From an uncultured Eubacteriales bacterium (GTDB taxonomy: Bacteria > Bacillota > Clostridia > Christensenellales > UBA1242), in the NCBI GenBank assembly GCA_900556185.1, contig USNN01000015.1, positions 1-15,448 on the forward strand: a DNA stretch of 15,448 nt, read 5' to 3'. Numbering within the stretch: the first letter of the stretch is position 1; each line of letters begins with the position of its first letter. The position numbers and the translations under genes were made by a program. The notes under the pieces were generated by a model, which had not been told where the DNA came from, made no database searches, and saw only the letters and a list, made by a program, of their open reading frames with translations. Positions 1 to 7,846 of this stretch are shown piece after piece.

Positions 1-42
1 AGTAAAATTGGTTTATAAAATTTAATAATCAAAAACGATGAT

Positions 43-288
43 TTTGGACAAGTTTTAAATGGGTCTGGGTTACAGAGAGTTGCAGTTGGCTGAGATGCAA
101 ACGAAGGATATTTAAAATATCACCAAATAGTTGGAACTGTGAAATTTTTAAAGTAATGGTTCTCGCATAAGTTTTATATTTTTGACACTGGCGTAACAAG
201 TGTCGGAGGTGACTTCAAAAAAATAGAATGGTAACAATAAACCCGAGTGATTGTTTTCTATTGGTTCAATCACTTGGGTAATTTTTTT
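43..288 (+). promoter_or_regulatory. Isoleucine-specific T-box riboswitch leader of ileS
   Basis: This transcriptional T-box senses uncharged tRNA-Ile and lets RNA polymerase read into ileS. Stem I closes with TTTGG (43-47) pairing CCAAA (123-127) and TTTTAAAT (53-60) pairing ATTTAAAA (110-117). The internal specifier loop between these helices presents the Ile codon ATC at 119-121. The distal part has the typical AGAGAG followed by a TTGCA/TGCAA stem with a GTTGG...GAGA loop (73-100). A stem III candidate pairs GACACT (184-189) with AGTGTC (199-204). The antiterminator pairs AATAGAA (222-228) with TTCTATT (256-262) and AACAAT (233-238) with ATTGTT (250-255), leaving the tRNA-binding bulge TGGT at 229-232. 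The variable T of TGGT suits the A discriminator expected for tRNA-Ile. A weak -10 candidate (AATAAT, 24-29) would start transcription just before stem I, but its -35 is at the window edge. Confidence 0.93.
241..288 (+). terminator. T-box intrinsic terminator upstream of ileS
   Basis: The arms ACCCGAGTGATTG (241-253) and CAATCACTTGGGT (267-279) form a 13-bp stem with one G-U pair and a 13-nt loop. Seven T residues follow at 282-288. The 5' arm and loop overlap the 3' strands of the antiterminator (250-262), so the two folds exclude each other, as expected of a T-box switch. The ileS ribosome binding site AGGAG (291-295) lies immediately downstream. Confidence 0.93.
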
Positions 289-301
289 ATAGGAGAGAAA
301 T

Positions 302-3300
302 ATGAAAAAAGAAGAAGCAAATGTAGATTTTGTGAAAATGGAAAAAGAGATGCTAGAAGTTTGGGCTAAAAACCATTACTTTGAAAAACTTGTAGAGCAA
401 AACAAAAACGGTAAAAGATTTAAGTTTCTAGATGGTCCAATGACTGCAAATAACCGTGCAGGTGTGCATCATATTTGGGGAAGAACCTTAAAAGATATGA
501 CTATTAAATATCATAGCATGAAGGGGGATTCGCAAGCATACCAAAATGGCTTTGATGCACAAGGACTATGGGTTGAAGTTAATGTAGAAAAAGAACTTGG
601 CTTAAATGGTAAACCAGAAATTGTGAAATATGGTCTAGACAAATTTACCAACAAGTGTATGGAAAGGGTTAAATTCTTTGCAAATGAAATTACAAACCAA
701 TCTATAAGAATGGGCCAATGGATGGACTGGGACCACAGTTATTTTACAAATACTGACGAAAACATCACATCTATTTGGTATTTTTTGAAAACTTGCTATG
801 AAAAAGGTTGGATAGTTAAGAAAAATAGACCAATGGTGTGGTGCCCTCGTTGTGGAACAAGTTTAAGTGAACATGAAATGAGTAACTCATATTCTGAAGT
901 AACTCACACCGCAATATACTTAAAATTGCCAGTTTTTGGTAAAGACTATAAAATGGTCGCTTGGACAACTACTCCATGGACACTATCTGCAAACGTTGCT
1001 TTAGCGGTTAACCCAAATCTTGACTATGCTTTAGTTAAAGTGTTAAGCACTGGCGAAAAATTAGTTATGGGTGCAAATGCTGTTAAAAGAGTATTAAAAG
1101 GTGACGGGGAAGTCGAAAAGACATTTAAAGGAAGCGAGCTTGTAGGCTTGACTTATGAAACTTGTTTCCCAGAACTAACCGAACAACAATTTACACATAG
1201 GGTTGTGGCTTGGGAAGATGTAGCTGAAGACGAAGGTTCTGGCGTTGTTCATATCGCCCCAGGTTGTGGTGTGGAAGACTTTGAATTGGGTCTTAAAAAT
1301 GATTTACCACAAATTTGCCCAATAGACGAACAAGGTGTAATGCTACCAAATACTGGATTTTTAGCTGGCAATAAGACAACCGATGTTGTAGATATGGTAG
1401 TTAATAGACTAAAAGCAGATAATAAACTATTATATAGCCATAGCCATAAACATAGTTATGCTCACTGCTGGAGATGTAAAACTGACATTGTGTACAAACT
1501 GGTAGGTACATGGTATATAAAAATGGATGAAATTCGACCAATGGCACTAAAAGCAATTGAAGATGTTGAATTTAAACCAGCTTATGCTAAAAAACGTATG
1601 CAAGATTGGTTAAATAATATGGGCGACTGGAATATCTCTAGAAGCAGATTCTATGGGCTTCCATTGCCATTCTATATTTGCCCTAAGTGTGGCAAGATGC
1701 ACGTTGTTGGCTCGCTAGAAGAATTGAGAGAACTTGCAGTAGACAAAGAAAAGGTAGATAAAATTCCTAACTTGCATAGACCTTGGATAGACGATGTAGA
1801 AATTATGTGTTCTTGCGGAGAAAAGGTTAAAAGAGTGTCAGAAGTTGGTGACTGCTGGCTAGATGCAGGTATTACACCATTTAGCACTAAAAAGTACTTT
1901 ACAGATAAAAAATACTTTAATGAAAATTTCCCAAATGACTATGTTTGCGAAATGATAGAACAAATTAAATTATGGTTCTATTCGCTTTTGATTATGAGTG
2001 TTGTTTTAACAGGTAAAGCACCATATAAAAAGGTTGTAACTCACCAATATGTTAAGGACGAAAATGGCAACGAGTTCCATAAGTCTGGCGGTAATAGTTT
2101 GGATGCAGATAAAGTAGCAGACGAAGTAAGTGCTGACGCTATTAGATATTTGTATGGCTCTGCTAACACAAATAATGAAATGCGTTTTGGCTACAATCTA
2201 TGCAACGAAGCACGTAGAAAAATACTTGCGTTCTGGAATATTTATACATTCTTTGTAACTTATGCGGTAATAGATAACCCAGATATAGCTGGCTATAAAA
2301 TCAACTATAAAAACCTTAATATAACCGATAAATGGTTACTTGAAAAAGTAAATCAATTTGTTGCTAACGCTGATAAAGCATACGACGATAACCGTCAATA
2401 CGATGTAGTTAAAGACTTTGAAGTTTTGGTAGATGATATATCTAACTTCTATATTCGTGCAAACAGAAAGAGATTCTGGAAAAATAGTTCAACCGACCAA
2501 ATGGATGCATACTGGTGCTTGTATTATGCAATTAAATCATTAACACAAGTAATGAGCCCAATAATTCCATTTGTAACTGACCATATTTGGCACAACTTGG
2601 TTGTAAGTGTAGAACCAAACGAAGCACCAAGCGTTCACTTGTCTAAATTCCCAACACCATTAAAGGATGTAAACTTTGGTGATATCGTTGGTCAAGCCGA
2701 CAAGGCAAGGGAAGTTATAAACCTAGCACTAAAACTAAGAAACGAATATAACTTAAAAGTAAAACAACCTCTATCTGCACTATATGTTCAAGGCGACGAT
2801 AGTTATAAAGATGCCGTAACCGCATTTAAAACTATAGTATTAGACGAATTAAATGTTAAAAACATAATATTCAACGCAGATAACAACAAGTTTAATGATG
2901 TTAAAATAAAGTTAAACTTTAAAGAAGCAGGGGCGGTGCTAAAAGGCGAAGTAAATAATGTTAAAACATATCTTGAAGGCTTAAGCCTAGAGGAAAGTGC
3001 AAAACTAGCAGAAGAACTAAATTCTGGCGAAGTTAACCTAGATAAATATGGAAAACTTCCAGCAAAACTATTTATGGTTGCACTAGTTCCAAAGGCAGAA
3101 TTTGCTGTTGCACACTTAGACAACACGCTTGTAGCATTAGATACAGTTGTAACAGACGAACTTAAAAAAGAAGGCGTTTCTCGTGAACTAACAAGAAGTT
3201 TGCAAGTTGCAAGAAAAGAAGCCGACTTTGATTTAACCGATAGAATTATTTTAGACTTTACTGGCTCTGATAAAGAGATATTAGACCTAGTTGAGTATGA

Positions 3301-3421
3301 TAAAGATAAGATAATGGCAGAGACATTAGCGGTTGATATTAAACCACTAGCAAAGTTTGATATAGAAAAGACATTTGACCTAAGTTTAGGTAAAGTTGTT
3401 GTTAAACTTAAAAAAGCATAA
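302..3421 (+). CDS. ileS: Isoleucyl-tRNA synthetase, IleRS2-like with swapped GVHH signature
   Basis: This cytosolic class I synthetase charges tRNA-Ile with isoleucine using ATP and hydrolyses mischarged Val-tRNA-Ile. The length of 1039 aa is normal. The start is set by AGGAG six bases upstream. The catalytic signature, normally HxGH, reads G54-V-H-H57. The KMSKS loop reads F592-H-K-S-G-G-N598, keeping only the second Lys and the Ser. The CP1 editing domain is recognisable from the Thr-rich WTTTPWTL stretch (about 221-228) and a later HIAPG...EDFELG segment. Cys pairs lie at 181/184, 389/392, 460/463 and 503/505 and probably bind zinc. The C-terminal part holds the anticodon-binding domain (WLLEKVNQFV onward, from about 680). 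Expression is controlled by the isoleucine T-box leader, which independently confirms the amino acid. The GxHH swap is known from a subset of IleRS2 enzymes that are highly resistant to mupirocin; resistance here is inference. Confidence 0.96.
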   Translation: MKKEEANVDFVKMEKEMLEVWAKNHYFEKLVEQNKNGKRFKFLDGPMTANNRAGVHHIWGRTLKDMTIKYHSMKGDSQAYQNGFDAQGLWVEVNVEKELGLNGKPEIVKYGLDKFTNKCMERVKFFANEITNQSIRMGQWMDWDHSYFTNTDENITSIWYFLKTCYEKGWIVKKNRPMVWCPRCGTSLSEHEMSNSYSEVTHTAIYLKLPVFGKDYKMVAWTTTPWTLSANVALAVNPNLDYALVKVLSTGEKLVMGANAVKRVLKGDGEVEKTFKGSELVGLTYETCFPELTEQQFTHRVVAWEDVAEDEGSGVVHIAPGCGVEDFELGLKNDLPQICPIDEQGVMLPNTGFLAGNKTTDVVDMVVNRLKADNKLLYSHSHKHSYAHCWRCKTDIVYKLVGTWYIKMDEIRPMALKAIEDVEFKPAYAKKRMQDWLNNMGDWNISRSRFYGLPLPFYICPKCGKMHVVGSLEELRELAVDKEKVDKIPNLHRPWIDDVEIMCSCGEKVKRVSEVGDCWLDAGITPFSTKKYFTDKKYFNENFPNDYVCEMIEQIKLWFYSLLIMSVVLTGKAPYKKVVTHQYVKDENGNEFHKSGGNSLDADKVADEVSADAIRYLYGSANTNNEMRFGYNLCNEARRKILAFWNIYTFFVTYAVIDNPDIAGYKINYKNLNITDKWLLEKVNQFVANADKAYDDNRQYDVVKDFEVLVDDISNFYIRANRKRFWKNSSTDQMDAYWCLYYAIKSLTQVMSPIIPFVTDHIWHNLVVSVEPNEAPSVHLSKFPTPLKDVNFGDIVGQADKAREVINLALKLRNEYNLKVKQPLSALYVQGDDSYKDAVTAFKTIVLDELNVKNIIFNADNNKFNDVKIKLNFKEAGAVLKGEVNNVKTYLEGLSLEESAKLAEELNSGEVNLDKYGKLPAKLFMVALVPKAEFAVAHLDNTLVALDTVVTDELKKEGVSRELTRSLQVARKEADFDLTDRIILDFTGSDKEILDLVEYDKDKIMAETLAVDIKPLAKFDIEKTFDLSLGKVVVKLKKA

Positions 3422-3462
3422 AAAAATAACCACTTTGGAATTTTCCAAAGTGGTATTTTTTT
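3420..3462. terminator. Bidirectional terminator between ileS and typA
   Basis: ACCACTTTGGA (3429-3439) and TCCAAAGTGGT (3444-3454) form a perfect 11-bp stem with a 4-nt loop. T7 follows at 3456-3462 for the plus strand. A7 at 3420-3426 gives a T7 tract for the minus strand. The element therefore serves both ileS and the convergent typA, whose stop codon (3461-3463) overlaps the plus-strand T tract. Confidence 0.92.
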
Positions 3463-5296
3463 AACCATTCAATTCTTGTTTTCTTTTGAAGTCCATTCTT
3501 CCGCGTTGTGTGTGGTCTAGAATAATTTTTCTCATTCTTAAAGATAGTGGGGTAATTTCTAATAGGTCATCTTCTTGAAGGTATTCAATAAATTCTTCTA
3601 GTGTTGGCTTTTTAACAGGTTCTAGACGTAGTGCTTCATCACTAGAACTACTTCTGGTGTTGGTTAAATGTTTCTTTTTGCATACGTTAACAATAATATC
3701 GTCGCCTTTTGGGTTAAATCCAACAACCATTCCGCCATAAACTTTATCGCCAGGAACAACAATAAGTTTTCCACGATCTTGAATGTTATATAGACCATAT
3801 TGAACTGCTTCGCCTTCTTCTAGTGCAATCAAGGCGCCTTGGTCACGACGTACAATTGTACCCTTAAATGGTTCGTAGTCGTAGAAAGTGCTATTCATAA
3901 TACCTTCACCTTTGGTGTCGGTTAAAAATTGACTTTTGTAACCAAACAAGCCTCTGGCAGGGATTAAAAATTGAAGTTTGGTTCTGCCGTTTCTATTTGA
4001 CATACTAGATAGTTCACCTTTACGGCTTGCAAGTGTATTTATTACTGTGCCAGCGCAATTTTCAGGAACATCTATTAAAACATCTTCAATTGGTTCACAT
4101 TTAACGCCATTAATATCTTTAAATAAAACTCTTGGCATACTAACTTGCATTTCGTAACCATCTCTACGCATATTTTCAATTAAAATTGAAATGTGCATTT
4201 CGCCTCTACCAAGAACTCTAAAACTATCTGCACTATCAGTATCAAAAACTTTTAAACTTAGGTCTTTTGTTGCTTCTTTATAAAGTCTTTCACGAAGGTG
4301 TCTACTGGTGCAGAATTTACCTTCTTTGCCAGCGAATGGGCTATCATTTACACTAAATACCATTTCAACGCTTGGTTCGCTAATTTTAACGAATGGTAGG
4401 GTAGAAATGTTATTTGGGTTACTTAAACTATCGCCAATTGTAACGTCGGTAGAGCCCGCTACCATAACAATATCACCAGCTGAAACTGATTTAACAGGAA
4501 CTCTTTGAAGACCAGTGTATACAAATAGGTTTTGAACCTTGAATGATGTCTTTTTGTTTGGGTCAAAGTAGTTTGTTACTGCAATGTTATCGCCAACCTT
4601 AATTTCGCCTTGTTCAACTTTACCAACTGCAAGTTTGCCTAAAAAGTCATTTTGTTCTACGCTACTAACTAGCATATTAAATGGTTTTGTAGGGTCGCCG
4701 TTTGGAGCAGGGATGTGGTCAACAATGGTATCAAATAATGGCTTAAAGTCGGTGCCTGCAGAATTAATATCGCAAGAAGCATTACCAAATCTTGCTGAAG
4801 CGTATACAAATGGGCTATCTAGTTGTTCGTCGGTTGCGTCTAGTTCCATTAATAGTTCTAGAACTTCGTCTTTAACCTCGGCTAGTCTGGCGTCTTTTCT
4901 ATCAATTTTATTAACAACAACTATAACCTTTAGGTTAAGTTCTAGTGCTTTTTGCAAAACAAATCTTGTTTGTGGCATAGGTCCTTCAAAAGCATCTACA
5001 ACAAGCAAAACGCCATCAACCATCTTAAGTACACGTTCTACTTCGCCACCGAAGTCTGCGTGTCCCGGGGTATCTACAACGTTTATTTTTAGGTCTTTAT
5101 AGAAAAATGAAGCATTTTTACTTAAAATTGTAATTCCTCTTTCTCTTTCTAGCGTGTTACTATCCATAACACGGTCGGCAACTTCTTGATTTTCTCTAAA
5201 TGCACCGCCTTGTTTTAACATTTCGTTAACAAGACTTGTTTTGCCGTGGTCAACGTGTGCAATTATTGCTATATTTCTAATTTTATTTTCATCCAT
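3461..5296 (-). CDS. typA: Ribosome-associated translational GTPase TypA/BipA
   Basis: TypA/BipA is an EF-G-like GTPase that binds the ribosome and supports 50S assembly and growth at low temperature or under stress. At 611 aa it has the family's usual length. The G domain shows G1 AHVDHGKT (13-20), G2 ERERGITI (about 50-57), G3 DTPGH (75-79), G4 NKID (129-132) and G5 with SA at 167-168. Beta-barrel and EF-G-like domains follow, with GRGEMHISILIENMRRDGYE in the middle region. The TypA-specific C-terminal part contains RGLFGYKSQFLTDTKGEG and ends near RGRMDFKRKQELNG. It is the last gene of the minus-strand operon, 13 bp after dnaI. The only good Shine-Dalgarno-like stretch (AAGAGGAGT) lies inside the end of dnaI, about 17 bases from the ATG, so translation may depend on coupling to dnaI. 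The start agrees with the family N-terminus (IRNIAIIAHVDHGKT). Confidence 0.97.
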   Translation of the reverse strand: MDENKIRNIAIIAHVDHGKTSLVNEMLKQGGAFRENQEVADRVMDSNTLERERGITILSKNASFFYKDLKINVVDTPGHADFGGEVERVLKMVDGVLLVVDAFEGPMPQTRFVLQKALELNLKVIVVVNKIDRKDARLAEVKDEVLELLMELDATDEQLDSPFVYASARFGNASCDINSAGTDFKPLFDTIVDHIPAPNGDPTKPFNMLVSSVEQNDFLGKLAVGKVEQGEIKVGDNIAVTNYFDPNKKTSFKVQNLFVYTGLQRVPVKSVSAGDIVMVAGSTDVTIGDSLSNPNNISTLPFVKISEPSVEMVFSVNDSPFAGKEGKFCTSRHLRERLYKEATKDLSLKVFDTDSADSFRVLGRGEMHISILIENMRRDGYEMQVSMPRVLFKDINGVKCEPIEDVLIDVPENCAGTVINTLASRKGELSSMSNRNGRTKLQFLIPARGLFGYKSQFLTDTKGEGIMNSTFYDYEPFKGTIVRRDQGALIALEEGEAVQYGLYNIQDRGKLIVVPGDKVYGGMVVGFNPKGDDIIVNVCKKKHLTNTRSSSSDEALRLEPVKKPTLEEFIEYLQEDDLLEITPLSLRMRKIILDHTQRGRMDFKRKQELNG

Positions 5297-5309
5297 ATTG
5301 TTTTTTATT

Positions 5310-6263
5310 TTAACTCCTCTTTAATCTTCTTAAATCTGATCCGTCAATCCTTATTAGTATACTCTTAGACTTATCAAATAGTCTACTAAATATTCGCTCC
5401 CCATATCTATCTAATATGTTTGATGGGGTAAGGTTGGTGGATATTAGTGTAAATTTATGCTTTAACATACGCTCACTAATAACCAAATATAAATATTCCT
5501 TGGTTACGTTATTAAACATTGGCTCAGTGCCAAGGTCGTCAATAACAAGCAAATCTGGGTCTAAGCAAATATTCAAGTAACTTTGTTTATTTGCATCAAA
5601 ACACCCGTGATATTTTATAAATTGATTATTTAATTGAAACGCAGTTAAAAAGTTGGCTGTGTAACCTTTTTTTAGTATTTCACTTGTAGTACATTCAAGT
5701 GCAAATGTTTTACCTACGCCAGTAGGACCAGAAAGCAAAACGTTACATACTTTGGTGTCTGGGAATTTGTCGGTAAAAATCATAAGTTGAGATTTTAACT
5801 TTTTCAAAACTTCTCGGTGTTCTATAGAGTCGGAAACATTCTCATTAAAGTCATCAAAAGTGTTTAGTTTGGCTGCTTCCAGTCCGCTACTTTTAACAAG
5901 TTCTTCGTTAACCTTAGACCTAAAGCAAGAGCATTGAGTGTGCCCAATAAAGCCAGTGTCTTTGCATTTAGGGCAATTAACTTTAGGTGTAAAGTCACTT
6001 TCATTTAACCCTAATTTTTTTATGGTTTGCTTTAGTCTTGTGCGTAGTTTGGTTAGCATGGTTTTTAGTGGGGCGGAAACGCCACCGTTTGCTTCACATT
6101 CACCAATTTTATATTCATAGTCTTTAATTTCGGTGTATAGTTTATCAAACTCTGGGTGTCTTCTTGCTCTTTCTATTGCAAGGTTTGCATTTCGTTCGTG
6201 CTCCTGCCTTAGTTTAGAGTAAGAATTTAATATTTTTTGTTCTATTTCACTTCGTGTGTTCAT
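5310..6263 (-). CDS. dnaI: Replicative helicase loader, DnaI/DnaC-type AAA+ ATPase
   Basis: This protein loads the replicative DNA helicase hexamer at origins and restart sites. The N-terminal part (1-95) is helical and charged, as in the helicase-binding domain. A four-cysteine zinc site follows (C97, C100, C111, C113). The AAA+ core then has Walker A GPTGVGKT (179-186), Walker B LLVIDDLG (238-245), a sensor 1-like ISTN (about 274-277) and a probable arginine finger in GERIFSRLFD (288-297). The length of 317 aa is normal. A perfect AGGAGG (complement of 6271-6276) sits 7 bases before the ATG and overlaps the TAG stop of the upstream DnaB-like gene, so the two are almost certainly translationally coupled. 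An IstB transposon helper is excluded: there is no transposase, and the partner is a DnaD-domain protein, the classical Bacillota pairing. Confidence 0.93.
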   Translation of the reverse strand: MNTRSEIEQKILNSYSKLRQEHERNANLAIERARRHPEFDKLYTEIKDYEYKIGECEANGGVSAPLKTMLTKLRTRLKQTIKKLGLNESDFTPKVNCPKCKDTGFIGHTQCSCFRSKVNEELVKSSGLEAAKLNTFDDFNENVSDSIEHREVLKKLKSQLMIFTDKFPDTKVCNVLLSGPTGVGKTFALECTTSEILKKGYTANFLTAFQLNNQFIKYHGCFDANKQSYLNICLDPDLLVIDDLGTEPMFNNVTKEYLYLVISERMLKHKFTLISTNLTPSNILDRYGERIFSRLFDKSKSILIRIDGSDLRRLKRS

Positions 6264-6274
6264 AAACCTGCCTC

Positions 6275-7738
6275 CTAAATCTCAATATTATCTAAATTAT
6301 CAAATAGTGCATCAAGGTCTTTTTGATTATATTCTCTTTGCTCAAATTTGGTGGTTTGCTTTGTAGATTTGCGGGTTTCCTTGCCAAAACTATCTAAGTA
6401 TGTTTTTGCTTCATCTAATGTGCTTACATTTTTGTCGTACATAGAAGATAATATTTTGTTCATATATTGAATTGGCTGACTTTTATCTTTTGCATAGTCA
6501 GACACAAGCACAATAATATCGTCCGACATATTCCAAGATTTTATCCATGTGTTATAGGCGTCACGGTCGGATGAGGTAACATTTCTAAGCAAGTTGCATT
6601 TATCCAATATTGCTTGAATAACATTATCGCTAGCAACAATGCCTTCTATATATTGATTTATGCTTTCTTGGGTTACAAGACCAAGTTTATAAAACTTTTG
6701 AATACAATTATTCATACCTTCTAGCGTTTTTGTAGACCGCTTAAAACAGTAGGTGGCTAAAGTTTTTAATGTGTTTTCGTCATAGCCTTTTCTTAGCCAG
6801 TCAGATATATAGGTTTCAATAACAATATCTAAGTTTTCGTAGTATAAGCCAAGTAGTCTTGTAATTTCTTTAGCGAGGCTCAAGTTTTTCTCGTGTTCTT
6901 CGTTGTATGCAGATATATCTTTTAAACTAAATAACTTTGCGTTGTAGTAACTAGTTAGTAGTCGGTCTAGTTTGTTAACAGGGTCGTTTTTGGTTTTTAA
7001 GGTTTTTGCAACTTCTTTAATTACACTATGCGTAAAGCCAAATTCTTCAACCCATTTTATATATAAATTTCGTTCGTCTATGCTTGTGTGTTTGGTAGAA
7101 GGCTTAAATACCTTTAAGATATTTAAAGTATCTTTATCAACTTCTTCATGAGCGTTTAGCCGTTCACTAACGCTTTCGGTGCTAATAATGCCGTCACTTG
7201 CAAAACTTTTTGCTACTGTAACAATATATGGGTATCCAACAGAAGTACCCTTGAGTTGAACACAATAATTAACAATTTGAAGCAAGGCTTCTTCGTCAAA
7301 ATGAAAACTTTCAAGTAGGGTATAGTACTCATTAAACTCGCTTGGGGTTATCATTCTAGTGGTTATAATTGCTTGAATTTTACTATTAAAGTCGGCGTAT
7401 TTGTTTGCATATTTTTTAGCACTTGCAACACGGTGGTGAATAGGGAGATATTTCACAACAAGTTCGTTTGTAGAAGTATTTTCAATTAGTTGCACAAGCC
7501 CTTCGCCTTGCCAATATAAAAAGGCGTCTTTAACTTCGCCTGCAGATAAGCCTAAGGTGTGCATTATATTTTCTATTGAGTTTAAACTAGAAGTTGGGTT
7601 AGAGCAAAGGTATAATCCATACAAATATACCTTAACGCAACTATCTGGTGCGGATGGCAAATAGTCATTTATAAAGGTGTTTTCTATAACCAAAAAAGAC
7701 CCAGAATGACTATCAGCAGAATAACTACAAAGCGACAT
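6275..7738 (-). CDS. DnaB/DnaD-type replication initiation protein with four DnaD-like repeats
   Basis: This is a primosomal protein of the Bacillota DnaB/DnaD family, expected to work with DnaI at the origin or at restart forks. I start it at the ATG at 7738 (487 aa): GGGAG lies 9 bases upstream, and the resulting N-terminus (SGSFLVIENTFINDYLP) fits the family. The upstream TTG (7768) and ATG (7762) have no ribosome site. The N-terminal winged-helix-like part (about 10-105) includes VKVYLYGLYLC. Four segments then share the DnaD C-domain pattern: an aromatic start, Trp/Leu plus Phe/Met, a helix, then Tyr or Lys before a terminal ISTES-like turn. They lie at about 138-190, 226-275, 309-360 and 395-444. 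The third is the weakest. The last has the classic YNTWIKSW form of the YxxxIxxW motif. A charged tail ends in LDALFDNLDNIEI. B. subtilis DnaB is similar in length, but orthology versus DnaD is not decided here, so no symbol is given. Confidence 0.85.
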   Translation of the reverse strand: MSLCSYSADSHSGSFLVIENTFINDYLPSAPDSCVKVYLYGLYLCSNPTSSLNSIENIMHTLGLSAGEVKDAFLYWQGEGLVQLIENTSTNELVVKYLPIHHRVASAKKYANKYADFNSKIQAIITTRMITPSEFNEYYTLLESFHFDEEALLQIVNYCVQLKGTSVGYPYIVTVAKSFASDGIISTESVSERLNAHEEVDKDTLNILKVFKPSTKHTSIDERNLYIKWVEEFGFTHSVIKEVAKTLKTKNDPVNKLDRLLTSYYNAKLFSLKDISAYNEEHEKNLSLAKEITRLLGLYYENLDIVIETYISDWLRKGYDENTLKTLATYCFKRSTKTLEGMNNCIQKFYKLGLVTQESINQYIEGIVASDNVIQAILDKCNLLRNVTSSDRDAYNTWIKSWNMSDDIIVLVSDYAKDKSQPIQYMNKILSSMYDKNVSTLDEAKTYLDSFGKETRKSTKQTTKFEQREYNQKDLDALFDNLDNIEI

Positions 7739-7762
7739 ATATTTCTTCTCCCGTAAAATCAT

Positions 7763-7822
7763 TTGCAATTAAAATTATTTTTTTATATAATATCATTAAA
7801 GTTAAAATTATTCAAGTATAAT
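7763..7822 (+). promoter_or_regulatory. Promoter region of sbcD-sbcC-DUF3800
   Basis: TTGCAA (7763-7768), a 17-bp spacer and a perfect TATAAT (7786-7791) make a plausible sigma-A promoter starting near 7798. A second perfect TATAAT at 7817-7822 has only a poor -35 and may be a weaker start. Both overlap the minus-strand promoter, so transcription in the two directions may interfere. Confidence 0.5.
7787..7815 (-). promoter_or_regulatory. Promoter of the dnaB-like/dnaI/typA operon
   Basis: On the minus strand, TTGAAT (complement of 7810-7815) is followed by a 17-bp spacer and TATTAT (complement of 7787-7792). A TGA immediately before the -10 makes it an extended -10 (complement of 7793-7795). 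The predicted start is about 7780, leaving a leader of about 40 bases before the ATG at 7738. It overlaps both plus-strand promoter candidates for sbcD. Confidence 0.6.
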
Positions 7823-7846
7823 TTATATTTATTAGGAGAAAAGAAA

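Noticed and set aside
157..166. A second T-box-like stretch (TGGTTCTCGC) in the ileS leader
   Set aside because: It is far from the terminator and has no competing antiterminator partner. It more likely forms part of stem II, pairing GGAAC (133-137) with GTTCT (159-163). The TGGT at 229-232 fits the switch much better.
2803..3468. 221-codon open frame on the minus strand
   Set aside because: It lies wholly antisense to the end of ileS, is rich in Ser/Leu with no domain, runs through the terminator, and has no ribosome site. It is a shadow of a biased codon pattern.
4584..5102. 172-codon open frame on the plus strand
   Set aside because: It is antisense to the typA GTPase domain, is Ser/Thr-rich low-complexity, and has no promoter or ribosome site.
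7739..7768. Longer start for the DnaB/DnaD-like gene (TTG 7768 or ATG 7762)
   Set aside because: Neither has a Shine-Dalgarno sequence, and both add residues absent from the family N-terminus. The ATG at 7738 has GGGAG nine bases upstream.
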